NCBI GenBank assembly: GCA_009839505.1
Contig: VXPO01000096.1
Location: forward strand, 42,824 to 106,823
DNA length: 64,000 nucleotides
Reading direction: 5' to 3'
Origin: Gammaproteobacteria bacterium
Lineage (GTDB): Bacteria > Pseudomonadota > Gammaproteobacteria > Pseudomonadales > Azotimanducaceae
This document shows, one piece after another, positions 35,030-43,601 of this stretch. The notes under the pieces are model-generated. The model worked only from the letters and a program-made list of their open reading frames with translations, did not search any database and had not been told where the DNA came from. The position numbers and the translations under genes are program-made. Within the stretch, counting starts at the first letter, position 1. Each line of letters starts with the position of its first letter.

Positions 35030-35863
35030 ATGAGTGAGGCGGCCAGCGAACTGGACGCGGGACAGACTCGGCCGAGCGCAACCCCCTTGGCGGGGTTGAT
35101 CGGGGGAGAGGTCGAGGTCGATCTGCGCTTCATCGACGACGACGTGTTCGAGTACATCCACCGGAGCTTCCTGGAACATGTCATCCTGGTCTTCCCCAAT
35201 CAGCAACTCACCCCGGACGATCAACTCGCCTTCGCCCGCCGTTTCGGTGACCTCTACCGCTTCCCCCATGGGCCTGGGATGAAGAGCCACGAACTGATCC
35301 TGCCGATCAACCTGCCAAGCGGTGTTCGCCGGGGTCGCTGGCATTCGGACGCCACGTTCGACGAGAGGCCGCCGGCCATATCCATCCTTTCCGCCAGGGA
35401 ACTGCCAAGCCGCGGAGGCGAGACGGCGTTCGCCAACCAGTACGCCGCCTTCGACGCCCTGTCGGAGGGAATGAAGCGTTTGCTTGCCGGGCTCGAAGCC
35501 GTGCACGATGCCTCCTCCCACAACCGTCCGGAGGAGTGGACCACCCACCCGGTGTTGCGCACCCATCCGGAGACCGGCCGCACCGCACTGTTCGTGAACA
35601 GCGAGTTCACCCGCCGGTTCTCGCACATGACGGTGGAGGAGAGCGCGGGGCTGCTGAACTACCTGACGATGCACGCGCACCGTCCGGAGTTCTGCTACGT
35701 TCATCGCTGGCGTCCCGGCGACGTGGTGATGTGGGACAACCGCGCGGCACAGCACTACCCCGTACTGAACCGTCCGGATGGGGAGGTGAGAAGGATGTGG
35801 CGGGTGACCGTGGCGGGAGACCGGCCTCACTACGAGGCTCCTGCCGACACCGATGGAGGTTGA
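35030..35863 (+). CDS. TauD/TfdA-family 2-oxoglutarate dioxygenase
   Basis: The 277-residue protein has the complete Fe(II)/2-oxoglutarate facial triad: H105 and D107 in RWHSDATF and H242 in NRAAQHYPV, plus the 2-oxoglutarate-binding Arg in RRMWRVTVAGDRP (about 254-258). TauD relatives hydroxylate taurine, alkyl sulfates, 2,4-D or other small acids. The substrate is not deducible. ATG 35030 is chosen; a TTG at 35009 would add seven residues. Two bases after its stop begins the secreted TldD-like gene, whose Shine-Dalgarno lies inside the dioxygenase gene, so they are co-transcribed although the link in function is unclear. Confidence 0.9.
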   Translation: MSEAASELDAGQTRPSATPLAGLIGGEVEVDLRFIDDDVFEYIHRSFLEHVILVFPNQQLTPDDQLAFARRFGDLYRFPHGPGMKSHELILPINLPSGVRRGRWHSDATFDERPPAISILSARELPSRGGETAFANQYAAFDALSEGMKRLLAGLEAVHDASSHNRPEEWTTHPVLRTHPETGRTALFVNSEFTRRFSHMTVEESAGLLNYLTMHAHRPEFCYVHRWRPGDVVMWDNRAAQHYPVLNRPDGEVRRMWRVTVAGDRPHYEAPADTDGG

Positions 35864-35865
35864 CC

Positions 35866-37617
35866 ATGAACGAGACGAACAAGGACGATCCACACGCTCC
35901 GGCGCGGACCTGCACGCATCCGGGCCAGCCGATTGCACGAGCCATCGCGGCGGTGCTTCTAGTGGTCGCAGGTGGCCAAGCATGGGCGGGCGTCCTCGAC
36001 GTCATGCGCGAGGAACTCCAACGCTCCCACGCCGTGCTCGCCGAGCAGCCGGCGCCCGTCTACTACCTGAGTTACGAGATCACCGAGGGCAAGTCCATGG
36101 CGGTGAGCGGTTCTTTCGGTGCCTTGTCCCGATGGAACGAAGGCGAGTCCCGGGGTCTCGACATCGATCTCCGCGTCGGCAGCCCGGAACTCGACAACAC
36201 ACGCGAACTCCGTTCCCAGGGGCGCGGGTTCTTCGGCCCCCGATCGTCGTCGGCGCCGGTACCGCTAGACGACGAGGGATTGCGTACCGCGCTCTGGTAC
36301 CGGACCGACCGCAAGTACAAGGACGCCATCGAACGATTCACCCAGGTGCAGACGGACGTTCAGGTCAACGTCGAGGTGGAGGACAAGGCTGGTGACTTCT
36401 CCAAGGAGTCGAAGGAAACGGCATCGGAGGACACGATCGAGATCGAAGTGGATCGGGTCGCTTGGGAGGAGAAGGTACGCCGCTACTCGGCACCGTTTGC
36501 CGACTCGCCACACATCCACACGGCCAACGCCACCATTTGGGCGGATGCCGAGACCCGCTGGTACGTCAACACGGAAGGTTCGGCGATCAAGACATCGACG
36601 GCCTACTACCGGATCTCGATCTATGCGGCCACCCGGGCGGAGGACGGCATGGTCCTGCCGCGCTCGGAGCAGTTCTTCGCGTTTTCACCGGAGGGTCTGC
36701 CGGATGACGAGACCGTCATGGCGGCGGTGCACCGCATGGTGAGCGATCTCGAAGCGCTGCGCGAAGCCCCGTTGGTTGAACCGTACACGGGTCCCGCGAT
36801 TCTCTCCGGAAAAGCGAGCGGCGTCTTTTTCCACGAGATTCTGGGCCATCGCCTCGAAGGTCACCGGCAGAAGGGCGCCGACGAGGGACAGACTTTCCGC
36901 GGGGCGGTTGGGGAGAGTGTGTTGCCGACGACGTTCTCCGTGATCTTCGATCCCACCATCCGCCGAATCGGCGACACGGACCTCGTGGGCGCCTACCGCT
37001 ACGACAACGAAGGGGTCAAGGCACGTCGTGTTCCGGTGATCGTTGACGGCGTCCTCACCAACTTTCTCATGGGACGCGCACCGATCGAAGGGTTCCCCAA
37101 GTCGAACGGCCACGGCCGCAAGAGCTCGGGCTACGCAACGGTGGCGCGGCAGTCGAACCTCTTCGTCGAGGTGTCGGACCCGAGGTCGCGGGAGGAACTG
37201 AAGGCTGAACTCCTCGCCCTGGCGGAACGCGACGGCAAATCCTTCGGGCTCTTGTTCGATCGCATCCAGGGCGGCTTCACCATCACCGGCCGGTCCCTGC
37301 CCAACGCGTTCACCGTCACTCCAACGGTGGTGTATCGCGTCAACTTGGACGGTAGCGAGGAACTCGTGCGCGGTGTGGACCTCATCGGTACGCCGCTTAC
37401 CGCGTTCAGCCGCATCGTGGCGGGAGGCGACGATCTGCAGGTCTTCAACGGGACCTGCGGCGCAGAGTCGGGCCCGGTGCCGGTGGCCGCGGTTTCCCCG
37501 TCCATCCTCGTGGGCCAGATCGAAGTACAGAAGAAGGACAAGGCGCAGACGCGGCTGCCGATCCTTGCACCGCCGGGAGACGGCGGTCCGAAATCCGTCG
37601 TGGGAGATGCACGATGA
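35866..37617 (+). CDS. Secreted TldD-like metallopeptidase subunit
   Basis: The 583-residue protein belongs to the TldD/PmbA (peptidase U62) family and keeps the zinc motif HEILGH (323-328, HExxxH) within FFHEILGHRLEGHRQKGADEG. Unlike classical cytoplasmic TldD, it has a hydrophobic N-terminal signal (ARAIAAVLLVVAGGQAWAG, about 24-42). The N-terminal domain is longer than in E. coli TldD and carries a charged insert (about 165-195). TldD works with a second, non-metal subunit to degrade unfolded peptides or trim peptide antibiotics. The next gene supplies such a partner, overlapping by ATGA. I infer a periplasmic heteromeric protease. Confidence 0.88.
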   Translation: MNETNKDDPHAPARTCTHPGQPIARAIAAVLLVVAGGQAWAGVLDVMREELQRSHAVLAEQPAPVYYLSYEITEGKSMAVSGSFGALSRWNEGESRGLDIDLRVGSPELDNTRELRSQGRGFFGPRSSSAPVPLDDEGLRTALWYRTDRKYKDAIERFTQVQTDVQVNVEVEDKAGDFSKESKETASEDTIEIEVDRVAWEEKVRRYSAPFADSPHIHTANATIWADAETRWYVNTEGSAIKTSTAYYRISIYAATRAEDGMVLPRSEQFFAFSPEGLPDDETVMAAVHRMVSDLEALREAPLVEPYTGPAILSGKASGVFFHEILGHRLEGHRQKGADEGQTFRGAVGESVLPTTFSVIFDPTIRRIGDTDLVGAYRYDNEGVKARRVPVIVDGVLTNFLMGRAPIEGFPKSNGHGRKSSGYATVARQSNLFVEVSDPRSREELKAELLALAERDGKSFGLLFDRIQGGFTITGRSLPNAFTVTPTVVYRVNLDGSEELVRGVDLIGTPLTAFSRIVAGGDDLQVFNGTCGAESGPVPVAAVSPSILVGQIEVQKKDKAQTRLPILAPPGDGGPKSVVGDAR

Positions 37618-39413
37618 CCCGGTCAATGAAGTGCGCCTTGCTCGTCGTGGGATTGACCATCGGTTTGCCGCCCTTGGCCGACGAAGTGGCCAAGGGCAGC
37701 GTGTTAATGCAGGCGATGCGCGACGAGCTGGCGCGTTCCATGGAACAGCTTCAACTGGCAGACGCGGAGAAGCCCTATTTCCTGGCCTATCGGGTCCACG
37801 AGACCACCAGCAGCAACGCCTCGGCCAGCCTAGGTGGTCTGCTCAACGTCTCAAGCGGATTCGGTCGCCAGTTGGTGGTCGAACTACGCGTCGGCGACTA
37901 CGACTTCGACAACACCAACTTCATGTCGATGACCCGGCCTACCGGCATGGCGCCGGTCGTCGTGTCATTGTCCGTCGACGACAACTACGACACCCTGCGG
38001 CGTCAGATCTGGCTGGCCACCGATACCGCCTACAAACGCGCCTGGGACCAGCTTGGCGCCAAGCGAGCCGCGCTGCAGAACCAAACGCAGGTGGAGAAGG
38101 TGCCGGACTTCTCCCGTGAGGAGCCTTACCAGTACGATGGCCTGACACAAGCCGGCCTCGACACCGAACCGATCTCGGCGCTGGCCGTGGAGGTCTCAGC
38201 CGCAATGCGCGGCATGGCGCATCTCTCGCGCTCGGAGGTACGGGTGGGAGCATCCTTGGACCGCACCTGGTTCGTGAACAGCGAAGGATCCGAATTCGTT
38301 CGGGAAACGCCCTTCGTCGGACTGCAGGCCCTGGCGGGATCCCAAGCGGACGACGGCACGGAAATCCAGGATGCCGTTGCCGTTCGCGGGAGGCGCTGGG
38401 AGGACCTGCCGGATGCTGCCACCCTGGTCGACCGGGTACGCGCAATGGCTGGCCGTTTGGCCGAGCGACGCGAAGCCCCGTACCTGGACCGCTATTCCGG
38501 ACCCGTGTTGTTCGAAGGTCAGGCTGCCGCCGAACTGGTCAGCCAGGTTCTCGCCCCGCGGCTGATCTCGTTCCGCCTGCCTACACTCGACACCCCGCAG
38601 GCGGAGCAACTGCTGGCGCAGTACCGCAATCCCTTCCTGGACAAGATCGGTTCCCGGGTGTTACCGCGATTCCTGTCCGTGACCACGGACGCCACGTTGA
38701 AGGAATACGAAGGTGTTCCATTGCACGGTCACCAGGTGGTGGATGACGACGCAGTTCCCACGCGTCCGATACTGCTCATCGAGCGGGGTGCGCTGAAGAC
38801 GCTGCTGTCGACCCGGGTGCCGCTCGCCGAACTGCCGCAAAGCAGCGGCAGCCGCTGGCGCGATACGCCCATGCCGAGCAACCTGTTCGTCAATGCAACG
38901 CGGGGACTCGAAGCCGAGGAACTGAACGAGGAGCTGTTCGCGCTGGTGGCCGACTTTGGCGTCGATCACGCCGTCGTCGTTCGCCGCATCGGCACCCGGC
39001 TCGCCCGTTTCGATTTCGGGGCGGGGGGCGCCTTCAGCGTCGGCGGCGAGTCCTCCCGGGTCGAGCCGTTGATCGAAGCCTACAAGGTGTTTCCCGACGG
39101 CCGCAAGGAACTGCTGCGGCTCGCCAGTCTGCCGACCATTGCCGAGTCCGACTTCAAGGACATCGTGGCCGTCTCGGCGGCGACCTCCCTGCACGACGCG
39201 GGATTCTCTCCGGCGAGTGCCGCGGGAATGCCGGGCATGATCGGAGGGCCTAGCTGGCCGATTTCGGTGTCGACACCTGCGCTCCTGTTCGAGGAGCTCA
39301 CCGTCAAGCGCCCCACCGGCAGCATCCCCAAGCCGCCGGTGACCCCGCATCCCTTGGCCAAGACCTTGCAGCCGACCGGAACGGGTGGATCAGGCGTACG
39401 GCCAGACCTCTAG
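37614..39413 (+). CDS. Secreted TldE/PmbA-like partner subunit
   Basis: The 599-residue protein is homologous to its upstream neighbour in overall layout (MREEL/MRDELARS start, YFLAYRVHETTSSNASAS versus YYLSYEITEGKSMAVSGS, WFVNSEGS versus WYVNTEGS). Where the neighbour has HExxxH it reads FEGQAAAELVSQVLAPRL, so it cannot bind zinc in the same way, as expected of the TldE/PmbA-type subunit. It has its own signal peptide (CALLVVGLTIGLPPLA). Its start overlaps the previous stop as ATGA, a strong sign of stoichiometric production. Its 3' end overlaps the convergent propeller-like gene by 24 bases. Confidence 0.85.
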   Translation: MTRSMKCALLVVGLTIGLPPLADEVAKGSVLMQAMRDELARSMEQLQLADAEKPYFLAYRVHETTSSNASASLGGLLNVSSGFGRQLVVELRVGDYDFDNTNFMSMTRPTGMAPVVVSLSVDDNYDTLRRQIWLATDTAYKRAWDQLGAKRAALQNQTQVEKVPDFSREEPYQYDGLTQAGLDTEPISALAVEVSAAMRGMAHLSRSEVRVGASLDRTWFVNSEGSEFVRETPFVGLQALAGSQADDGTEIQDAVAVRGRRWEDLPDAATLVDRVRAMAGRLAERREAPYLDRYSGPVLFEGQAAAELVSQVLAPRLISFRLPTLDTPQAEQLLAQYRNPFLDKIGSRVLPRFLSVTTDATLKEYEGVPLHGHQVVDDDAVPTRPILLIERGALKTLLSTRVPLAELPQSSGSRWRDTPMPSNLFVNATRGLEAEELNEELFALVADFGVDHAVVVRRIGTRLARFDFGAGGAFSVGGESSRVEPLIEAYKVFPDGRKELLRLASLPTIAESDFKDIVAVSAATSLHDAGFSPASAAGMPGMIGGPSWPISVSTPALLFEELTVKRPTGSIPKPPVTPHPLAKTLQPTGTGGSGVRPDL

Positions 39414-40313
39414 CCCGTGGATGGCGTTCCTGACGTCCATCGACAGGTTGACCGAGGCGAGCCCACGGTTTTCCTTGAGGTCGTAGACCACCACCGTCGA
39501 CGGTGACGAACCCCCGGCGACCACCGAGTCCGAGATCACCGCGAGCCCGCGGGCGAAGCCTTGGCGGGCGATTCGGCCATCGTCGAACTCCGCATGCAGG
39601 AGGTTTCGCGGGGCGTACTTTGGCACTGCCATGGCACGGTCCTCGCTTGGGTCGCCGCGCCCGCTGTAGCGCAGTCGATCCGCCTCGCTGTCGTTGAACA
39701 GCACGCCGTTGCGGTACGGCTGGGCGTTGTGCGTGCCGCTGGGCAGTTCGGCGCTCATGAGCACGGTCTTGCCGTTGAAATGGATCATGCCGCCGGTGCG
39801 CAGGCCGCTTAAATACATGCCGTCGGCGTTGCAGTGAACGTTGTTGAGATGCAGCTTGTTTAGCAGCAGGGGGCCGTCGTCCGACTGCGGGTCGTAGAGC
39901 AGCGCCTTGAAGCGGAACCGCACGAGGTCCACCTGCATCGCCCAAGCGAACGTCTCGCGGTCGAGATCGAACCCGAGGATCGAGTCGTAGCCGGTGGAGG
40001 CGACATAGAGCATGCGGCCATGGATGCTGGTTTCGTGGCAGTGCTTCAGGTAGCGATTGCGCCACGAGCCCAGCAGCTCGAAGTCCGGTGAAAAGGCGAA
40101 CAGTTCATCGCTGGCCGTGATGTAGATCCGCTCGCCGTCGAAGGCGATGCCGCGCAGACCCCGATCGCCGCCCCGCCCGGTCCAGTCGATGGCGGCGGCG
40201 TTCCAGTCCAGCTTGAGTTCGGCGAGTTGGTGTTCGAGATCCAGCAGGTAGACGCCGCCGTGGCTCTCGCCCTGACGGCTGCCGCGCACCACCGAGGTGG
40301 CCAGCAACTTCAT
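39390..40313 (-). CDS. Propeller-like hypothetical protein
   Basis: The 307-residue protein has repeated strands of the type GIAFDGERIYITASDELFAFSPD and MLYVASTGYDSILGFDLD, and later VVYDLKENRGLASVNL. These suggest a six- or seven-bladed beta-propeller of the NHL/WD40-like kind. It resembles the uncharacterised propeller proteins often found beside sulfotransferases and 2-oxoglutarate oxygenases, but I cannot assign a Pfam name with confidence. There is no clear signal peptide. The conserved HCHETSIHG and LNNVHCNADGMYLSG segments hold several His that could bind metal. It is convergent with, and overlaps, the TldE-like gene by 24 bases. Confidence 0.7.
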   Translation of the reverse strand: MKLLATSVVRGSRQGESHGGVYLLDLEHQLAELKLDWNAAAIDWTGRGGDRGLRGIAFDGERIYITASDELFAFSPDFELLGSWRNRYLKHCHETSIHGRMLYVASTGYDSILGFDLDRETFAWAMQVDLVRFRFKALLYDPQSDDGPLLLNKLHLNNVHCNADGMYLSGLRTGGMIHFNGKTVLMSAELPSGTHNAQPYRNGVLFNDSEADRLRYSGRGDPSEDRAMAVPKYAPRNLLHAEFDDGRIARQGFARGLAVISDSVVAGGSSPSTVVVYDLKENRGLASVNLSMDVRNAIHGLEVWPYA

Positions 40314-40348
40314 CCGTGGGTCATCGTCGAAGGAGCGTAGGGTCGATC

Positions 40349-40406
40349 ACGCGCCCCTACCGGGCGCGTTGTGGTCGCCCGTCTTGAACACCCGCCGGGG
40401 GCGGGC
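40349..40406. repeat. Dispersed palindromic repeat, copy C
   Basis: ACGCGCCC (40349-40356) pairs with GGGCGCGT (40362-40369), then GTGGTCGCCC, and CCCGCC (40391-40396) pairs with GGCGGG (40400-40405). It lies just after the TonB receptor gene and before the propeller-like gene on the minus strand, a position suited to terminating the receptor transcript. Confidence 0.55.
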
Positions 40407-40420
40407 GGCGATCAACACGC

Positions 40421-42835
40421 TCAGAAACGAAGCGTGCAGCTAATCCCGACACTGCGCGGTCGGGCGTAGGACCGCACGTTGTGGTACCGCGGGTCGTTGA
40501 AATACGCAGCCTGGAAGTTGCCGCCGTTGTCGAGGTAGTTGATGGTGCGCTCGTCCCAAACGTTGTTGACGACCAACGTGACCTGGTTGCCGTTGGGGAA
40601 CTCCAGCCCCAGCTGGAAGTTGCTCATCGTCCAGGGCGGCTGCTTGCCATCTGGATCTTCCGAGATGGCGCTGCTGAGCCCGTTGTAGACCTCGGACTGG
40701 TGACTGGTGTCGTAGCGTACCCAAAGATCGCCGAGTTCACGCCAGTTCCAGAAGGTGTATTCCACCGCGAAGTAGTACTTGAACTCGGGCGAGATGGGCA
40801 TGGTGGTCCCATCCGTGATCACCTCCCCGCTCAACAGCGTGAACTCGGAGTTGAACTCCGGGTCGGCGAGGAACACGCTGCCTTCGAAACGCAGGCTGTC
40901 CGTGATGCTGGCGTCCCAGTTGACCTCGAGGCCCATGGTGCGGGCAGTGTCTCCGTTGATCATGCCGCGCAGCCACCACTTGTCTTCGACGCCGCCGTCG
41001 TTGTTGATCTGGATGTCCTCCCAGACCATGTAGAACGCCGAGATGTTCAGTTGCAGCCGGTTGTCGAACCACTCGCTCTTCAGCCCGCCCTCGAAGTTGT
41101 TGAGCTTGTCCGATCCGTAGTTCAGCGGTACCAGTCCGGTGGCGGCGGCACGCTGGCTGTTGGAGCCGCCCAGGCGGAAGCCCTGGCTGAACAGGAAGTA
41201 GACCATGCGGTCGTCGTCCACCACGTACTCGGCGCTGAACTTCAGCGCCGTGTCGCGCTCCACGCCAGAGGAACCGTAGGCACCATCGGAGTCGATCCCG
41301 GACAACGGCGGCAGGCCTTGCGGGAACTGGTACTGGTCGAATTCGTTGCGGTCGTACTCGAACGAGCGGATGCCCATGGTTCCCGTCAATCGGTCGGTCA
41401 GGTCGTAGGACATCTCGCCGAACACGGCGCTCTGTTCGACGGCGCGCACGAAATGGTTGGAAAAGCCCACGTCCGTCGGCGCCAGCGGATAGTCCAGGTG
41501 GTCGTAGTTCGCGTAGTAGTTGTAGGCGTAGTAGTTGGCGGTCTCCCAGGCGACGGTGTCCCTCAAGGCCGGGTTCTGCGCACCGTAGAACCACTCGTCG
41601 TCCACGTCCTCGTAGAAGCCGCCGACCATCCACTGGAAGCGGCTGGCACCGGTGGACGTCAGTCGCACCTCCTGGGAGAACCGTTCCTGCTGCTGATCGT
41701 TGAAGATCGTGCCGAAGGTGTACTCGGAGTTGTAGAGGTTGTAGCCACTGTAGACCCCCCAGTACGCGTCCTTGTACTGCTCGTAGACGTGGTTGTCCCA
41801 CTCGTAGGCGATGTCTCGATCGAAGAAGGCCGTGGTGGCGGAGAACTCGGCGAAGTCGAGATCGCCCGTCAAGGTCATCGCCGTCTGCTGCCAGTCGTCG
41901 TCGCGGTACTCGTCGAAGAACTTGACGATCTTGAAGTCGCCAAGCGCCGGATCCGACTCCCACGAGCCGGTGGTGTCGCTGTCCTGGGAAATGATGCTGG
42001 CGAGTACAGACCAACGATCAGTCAGTTCCCAGGATGCGGCAACCCGACCGCCGGAGACTTCGTAGTCGTTGAAGTCGTCCTCGACCACGTCGGCGTTGTC
42101 GCGCGTGCCGGCGAGGTCGGTGCCGAGCACGTTGTCCACGTAGCCTCCTTCGATGGAGGAGAACGCTGCGATGCGCACGGCGAGCCGATCAGCCAGCGGC
42201 ACGTTGAGGTAGCCGCTGAAGTCGTAGCTCGGCTCCCCTCCCCGCGTCCAATAGACGGCGCCGTCGACTTGAGCGCTGAAACCGCTGGGGTCGGGCTTGT
42301 TGGTGATGACCCGCAAGGTGCCGGACTGGGAGCTGGAACCGAACAGCGTGCCTTGGGGACCGGGCAGCGCCTCGACCCGCTGAATGTCCACCAGCCAGGG
42401 ATCCACCTGCTGGGAGTTCGTGGTGAGCGGCTGCTCGTCGAGATACACCGCCGTCATGCTGTCGGTGCGGTATTCGGACGACCCGGTCGAAACGCCCCGG
42501 AACACCACCGAGTTGCGCCCGGGCACACTGTTCACCAAGGCCACGCTGGGCAGCGCGTCGGTGTACTCCTTCATGTCCTTGGCGCCCATGCGTTCGAGAT
42601 CGTCGGTGGAGAACGCGGTGATGCTCTGCGCGACGTCCTGCATGTTCTCCGCGCGCTTGGTGGCCGTGACGATGATCTCCTCGATGACCCGGCCGTCGGT
42701 CTCGGCTTCCTCCGACTCTTCCTGGGCCAACACGACCAGCGGCGAATGCACCGCCATGACGGCGACAGCGAGGGGCTTGAGACGAAAGGCGGGCTTGGAC
42801 GCCCCAAGCTTGGGATCGCGCTGCTTCGCCGACAT
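40421..42835 (-). CDS. TonB-dependent outer-membrane receptor
   Basis: The 804-residue receptor has a signal peptide (LAVAVMAVHSPLVVLAQ), a TonB-box-like EEIIVTATKR, a plug domain (NMQDVAQSITAFSTDDLERMG; GPQGTLFGSSSQSGTLRVITNKPDP), and a large tyrosine-rich barrel. It ends in CTLRF with the terminal Phe needed for outer-membrane assembly. The sequence style (MQDVPQSI-like) matches receptors for complex organic substrates more than classical siderophore receptors. The ATG at 42835 has a GGGGGA Shine-Dalgarno and a good sigma70 promoter upstream. It is divergent from the beta-hydroxylase/sulfotransferase genes. Ligand unknown. Confidence 0.94.
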   Translation of the reverse strand: MSAKQRDPKLGASKPAFRLKPLAVAVMAVHSPLVVLAQEESEEAETDGRVIEEIIVTATKRAENMQDVAQSITAFSTDDLERMGAKDMKEYTDALPSVALVNSVPGRNSVVFRGVSTGSSEYRTDSMTAVYLDEQPLTTNSQQVDPWLVDIQRVEALPGPQGTLFGSSSQSGTLRVITNKPDPSGFSAQVDGAVYWTRGGEPSYDFSGYLNVPLADRLAVRIAAFSSIEGGYVDNVLGTDLAGTRDNADVVEDDFNDYEVSGGRVAASWELTDRWSVLASIISQDSDTTGSWESDPALGDFKIVKFFDEYRDDDWQQTAMTLTGDLDFAEFSATTAFFDRDIAYEWDNHVYEQYKDAYWGVYSGYNLYNSEYTFGTIFNDQQQERFSQEVRLTSTGASRFQWMVGGFYEDVDDEWFYGAQNPALRDTVAWETANYYAYNYYANYDHLDYPLAPTDVGFSNHFVRAVEQSAVFGEMSYDLTDRLTGTMGIRSFEYDRNEFDQYQFPQGLPPLSGIDSDGAYGSSGVERDTALKFSAEYVVDDDRMVYFLFSQGFRLGGSNSQRAAATGLVPLNYGSDKLNNFEGGLKSEWFDNRLQLNISAFYMVWEDIQINNDGGVEDKWWLRGMINGDTARTMGLEVNWDASITDSLRFEGSVFLADPEFNSEFTLLSGEVITDGTTMPISPEFKYYFAVEYTFWNWRELGDLWVRYDTSHQSEVYNGLSSAISEDPDGKQPPWTMSNFQLGLEFPNGNQVTLVVNNVWDERTINYLDNGGNFQAAYFNDPRYHNVRSYARPRSVGISCTLRF

Positions 42836-42866
42836 GTGAATTCCCCCGCGGTACGCCCCACCTCGG

Positions 42867-42895
42867 ATTAGGCGTCCAACGCCGAGGTTTGTCAA
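42867..42895 (-). promoter_or_regulatory. Sigma70-like promoter of the TonB receptor
   Basis: On the minus strand, consensus TTGACA (42895-42890) is followed after 17 bases by CCTAAT (42872-42867). Predicted transcription starts about 25 bases before the ATG at 42835. Confidence 0.6.
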
Positions 42896-43001
42896 ATGTC
42901 GTCGGCTTCGAAAGTTCCCTGACGCGCCCTTCCGGGCCTGCCGTACTGCTCGCTCTCGGACCGTGCAATACTCGTCCACGGATTTCCGCGAGGACCGTGG
43001 A

Positions 43002-43601
43002 ATGCCCACGCAGAGACACGACCAGCAACGTACACGCGATCTCGGCACCGTGTCGTGCGCGGCGCTGCAGCGAGCGGTGGTGGCCCTGGACGAAGCAGCC
43101 TGGACCGAGAAGCAGTACCGCCAGGAGATGTTCAACGTCCACAGTAGCACCCAGTCCATCGTTCTGTGCTTCATCGATCTCGAGGCGTGGCCGCACATCG
43201 CCGTTGACCGGGATGTGGGATGGGACCGTCTCGGCGCGTGTGCGGAACCGGTCATGGACGAGATCGTCGCGCGAAGCTACTCGCCGGGCGGCGTCGTCGT
43301 CCGGTCCATGGCCGTGCGCTTGCCGGCGGGGGCCCGCATCACGCCTCACGTGGACGAGCACGAGTCGCTGCGCTTGAGCCACCGAGTCCACCTGCCGCTC
43401 ACGACCAATCCGCGGGTGCGTTTCTTCATCGACGGCGTGCCGCACCGATTCGAAACGGGGCGTGCGGTCGAGGTCAACAACCAGCTGTCGCACTCGGTTA
43501 TGAACGACGGTCCGGACGATCGGGTCCACTTCATCTTCGACTACCTGCCACCCGAACAGATCGCCCGCCCGGGCGTCGCACGAAGCTCGCTCGGCACCTG
43601 A
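43002..43601 (+). CDS. Aspartyl/asparaginyl beta-hydroxylase-like oxygenase
   Basis: The 199-residue protein has the double-stranded beta-helix pattern of the Asp/Asn beta-hydroxylase family. Evidence: TPHVDEH (H116, D118), SHRVHLPL (H130, first iron His by family alignment), FFIDG, and EVNNQLSHSVMNDGPDDRVHFIFDYL with H164 and R174 for iron and 2-oxoglutarate. Proteins of this size usually act on small molecules or peptides rather than EGF domains. The ATG at 43002 is preferred over one 39 bases upstream for spacing from the promoter region. Its TGA stop overlaps the sulfotransferase ATG (TGATG), so the two are coupled. Confidence 0.87.
   Translation: MPTQRHDQQRTRDLGTVSCAALQRAVVALDEAAWTEKQYRQEMFNVHSSTQSIVLCFIDLEAWPHIAVDRDVGWDRLGACAEPVMDEIVARSYSPGGVVVRSMAVRLPAGARITPHVDEHESLRLSHRVHLPLTTNPRVRFFIDGVPHRFETGRAVEVNNQLSHSVMNDGPDDRVHFIFDYLPPEQIARPGVARSSLGT

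Noticed and set aside
40481..42871. 796-codon open frame opposite the TonB receptor
   Set aside because: Long open antisense frames are expected in GC-rich genes. The translation is low in motifs, and the opposite strand encodes a complete receptor ending in Phe.
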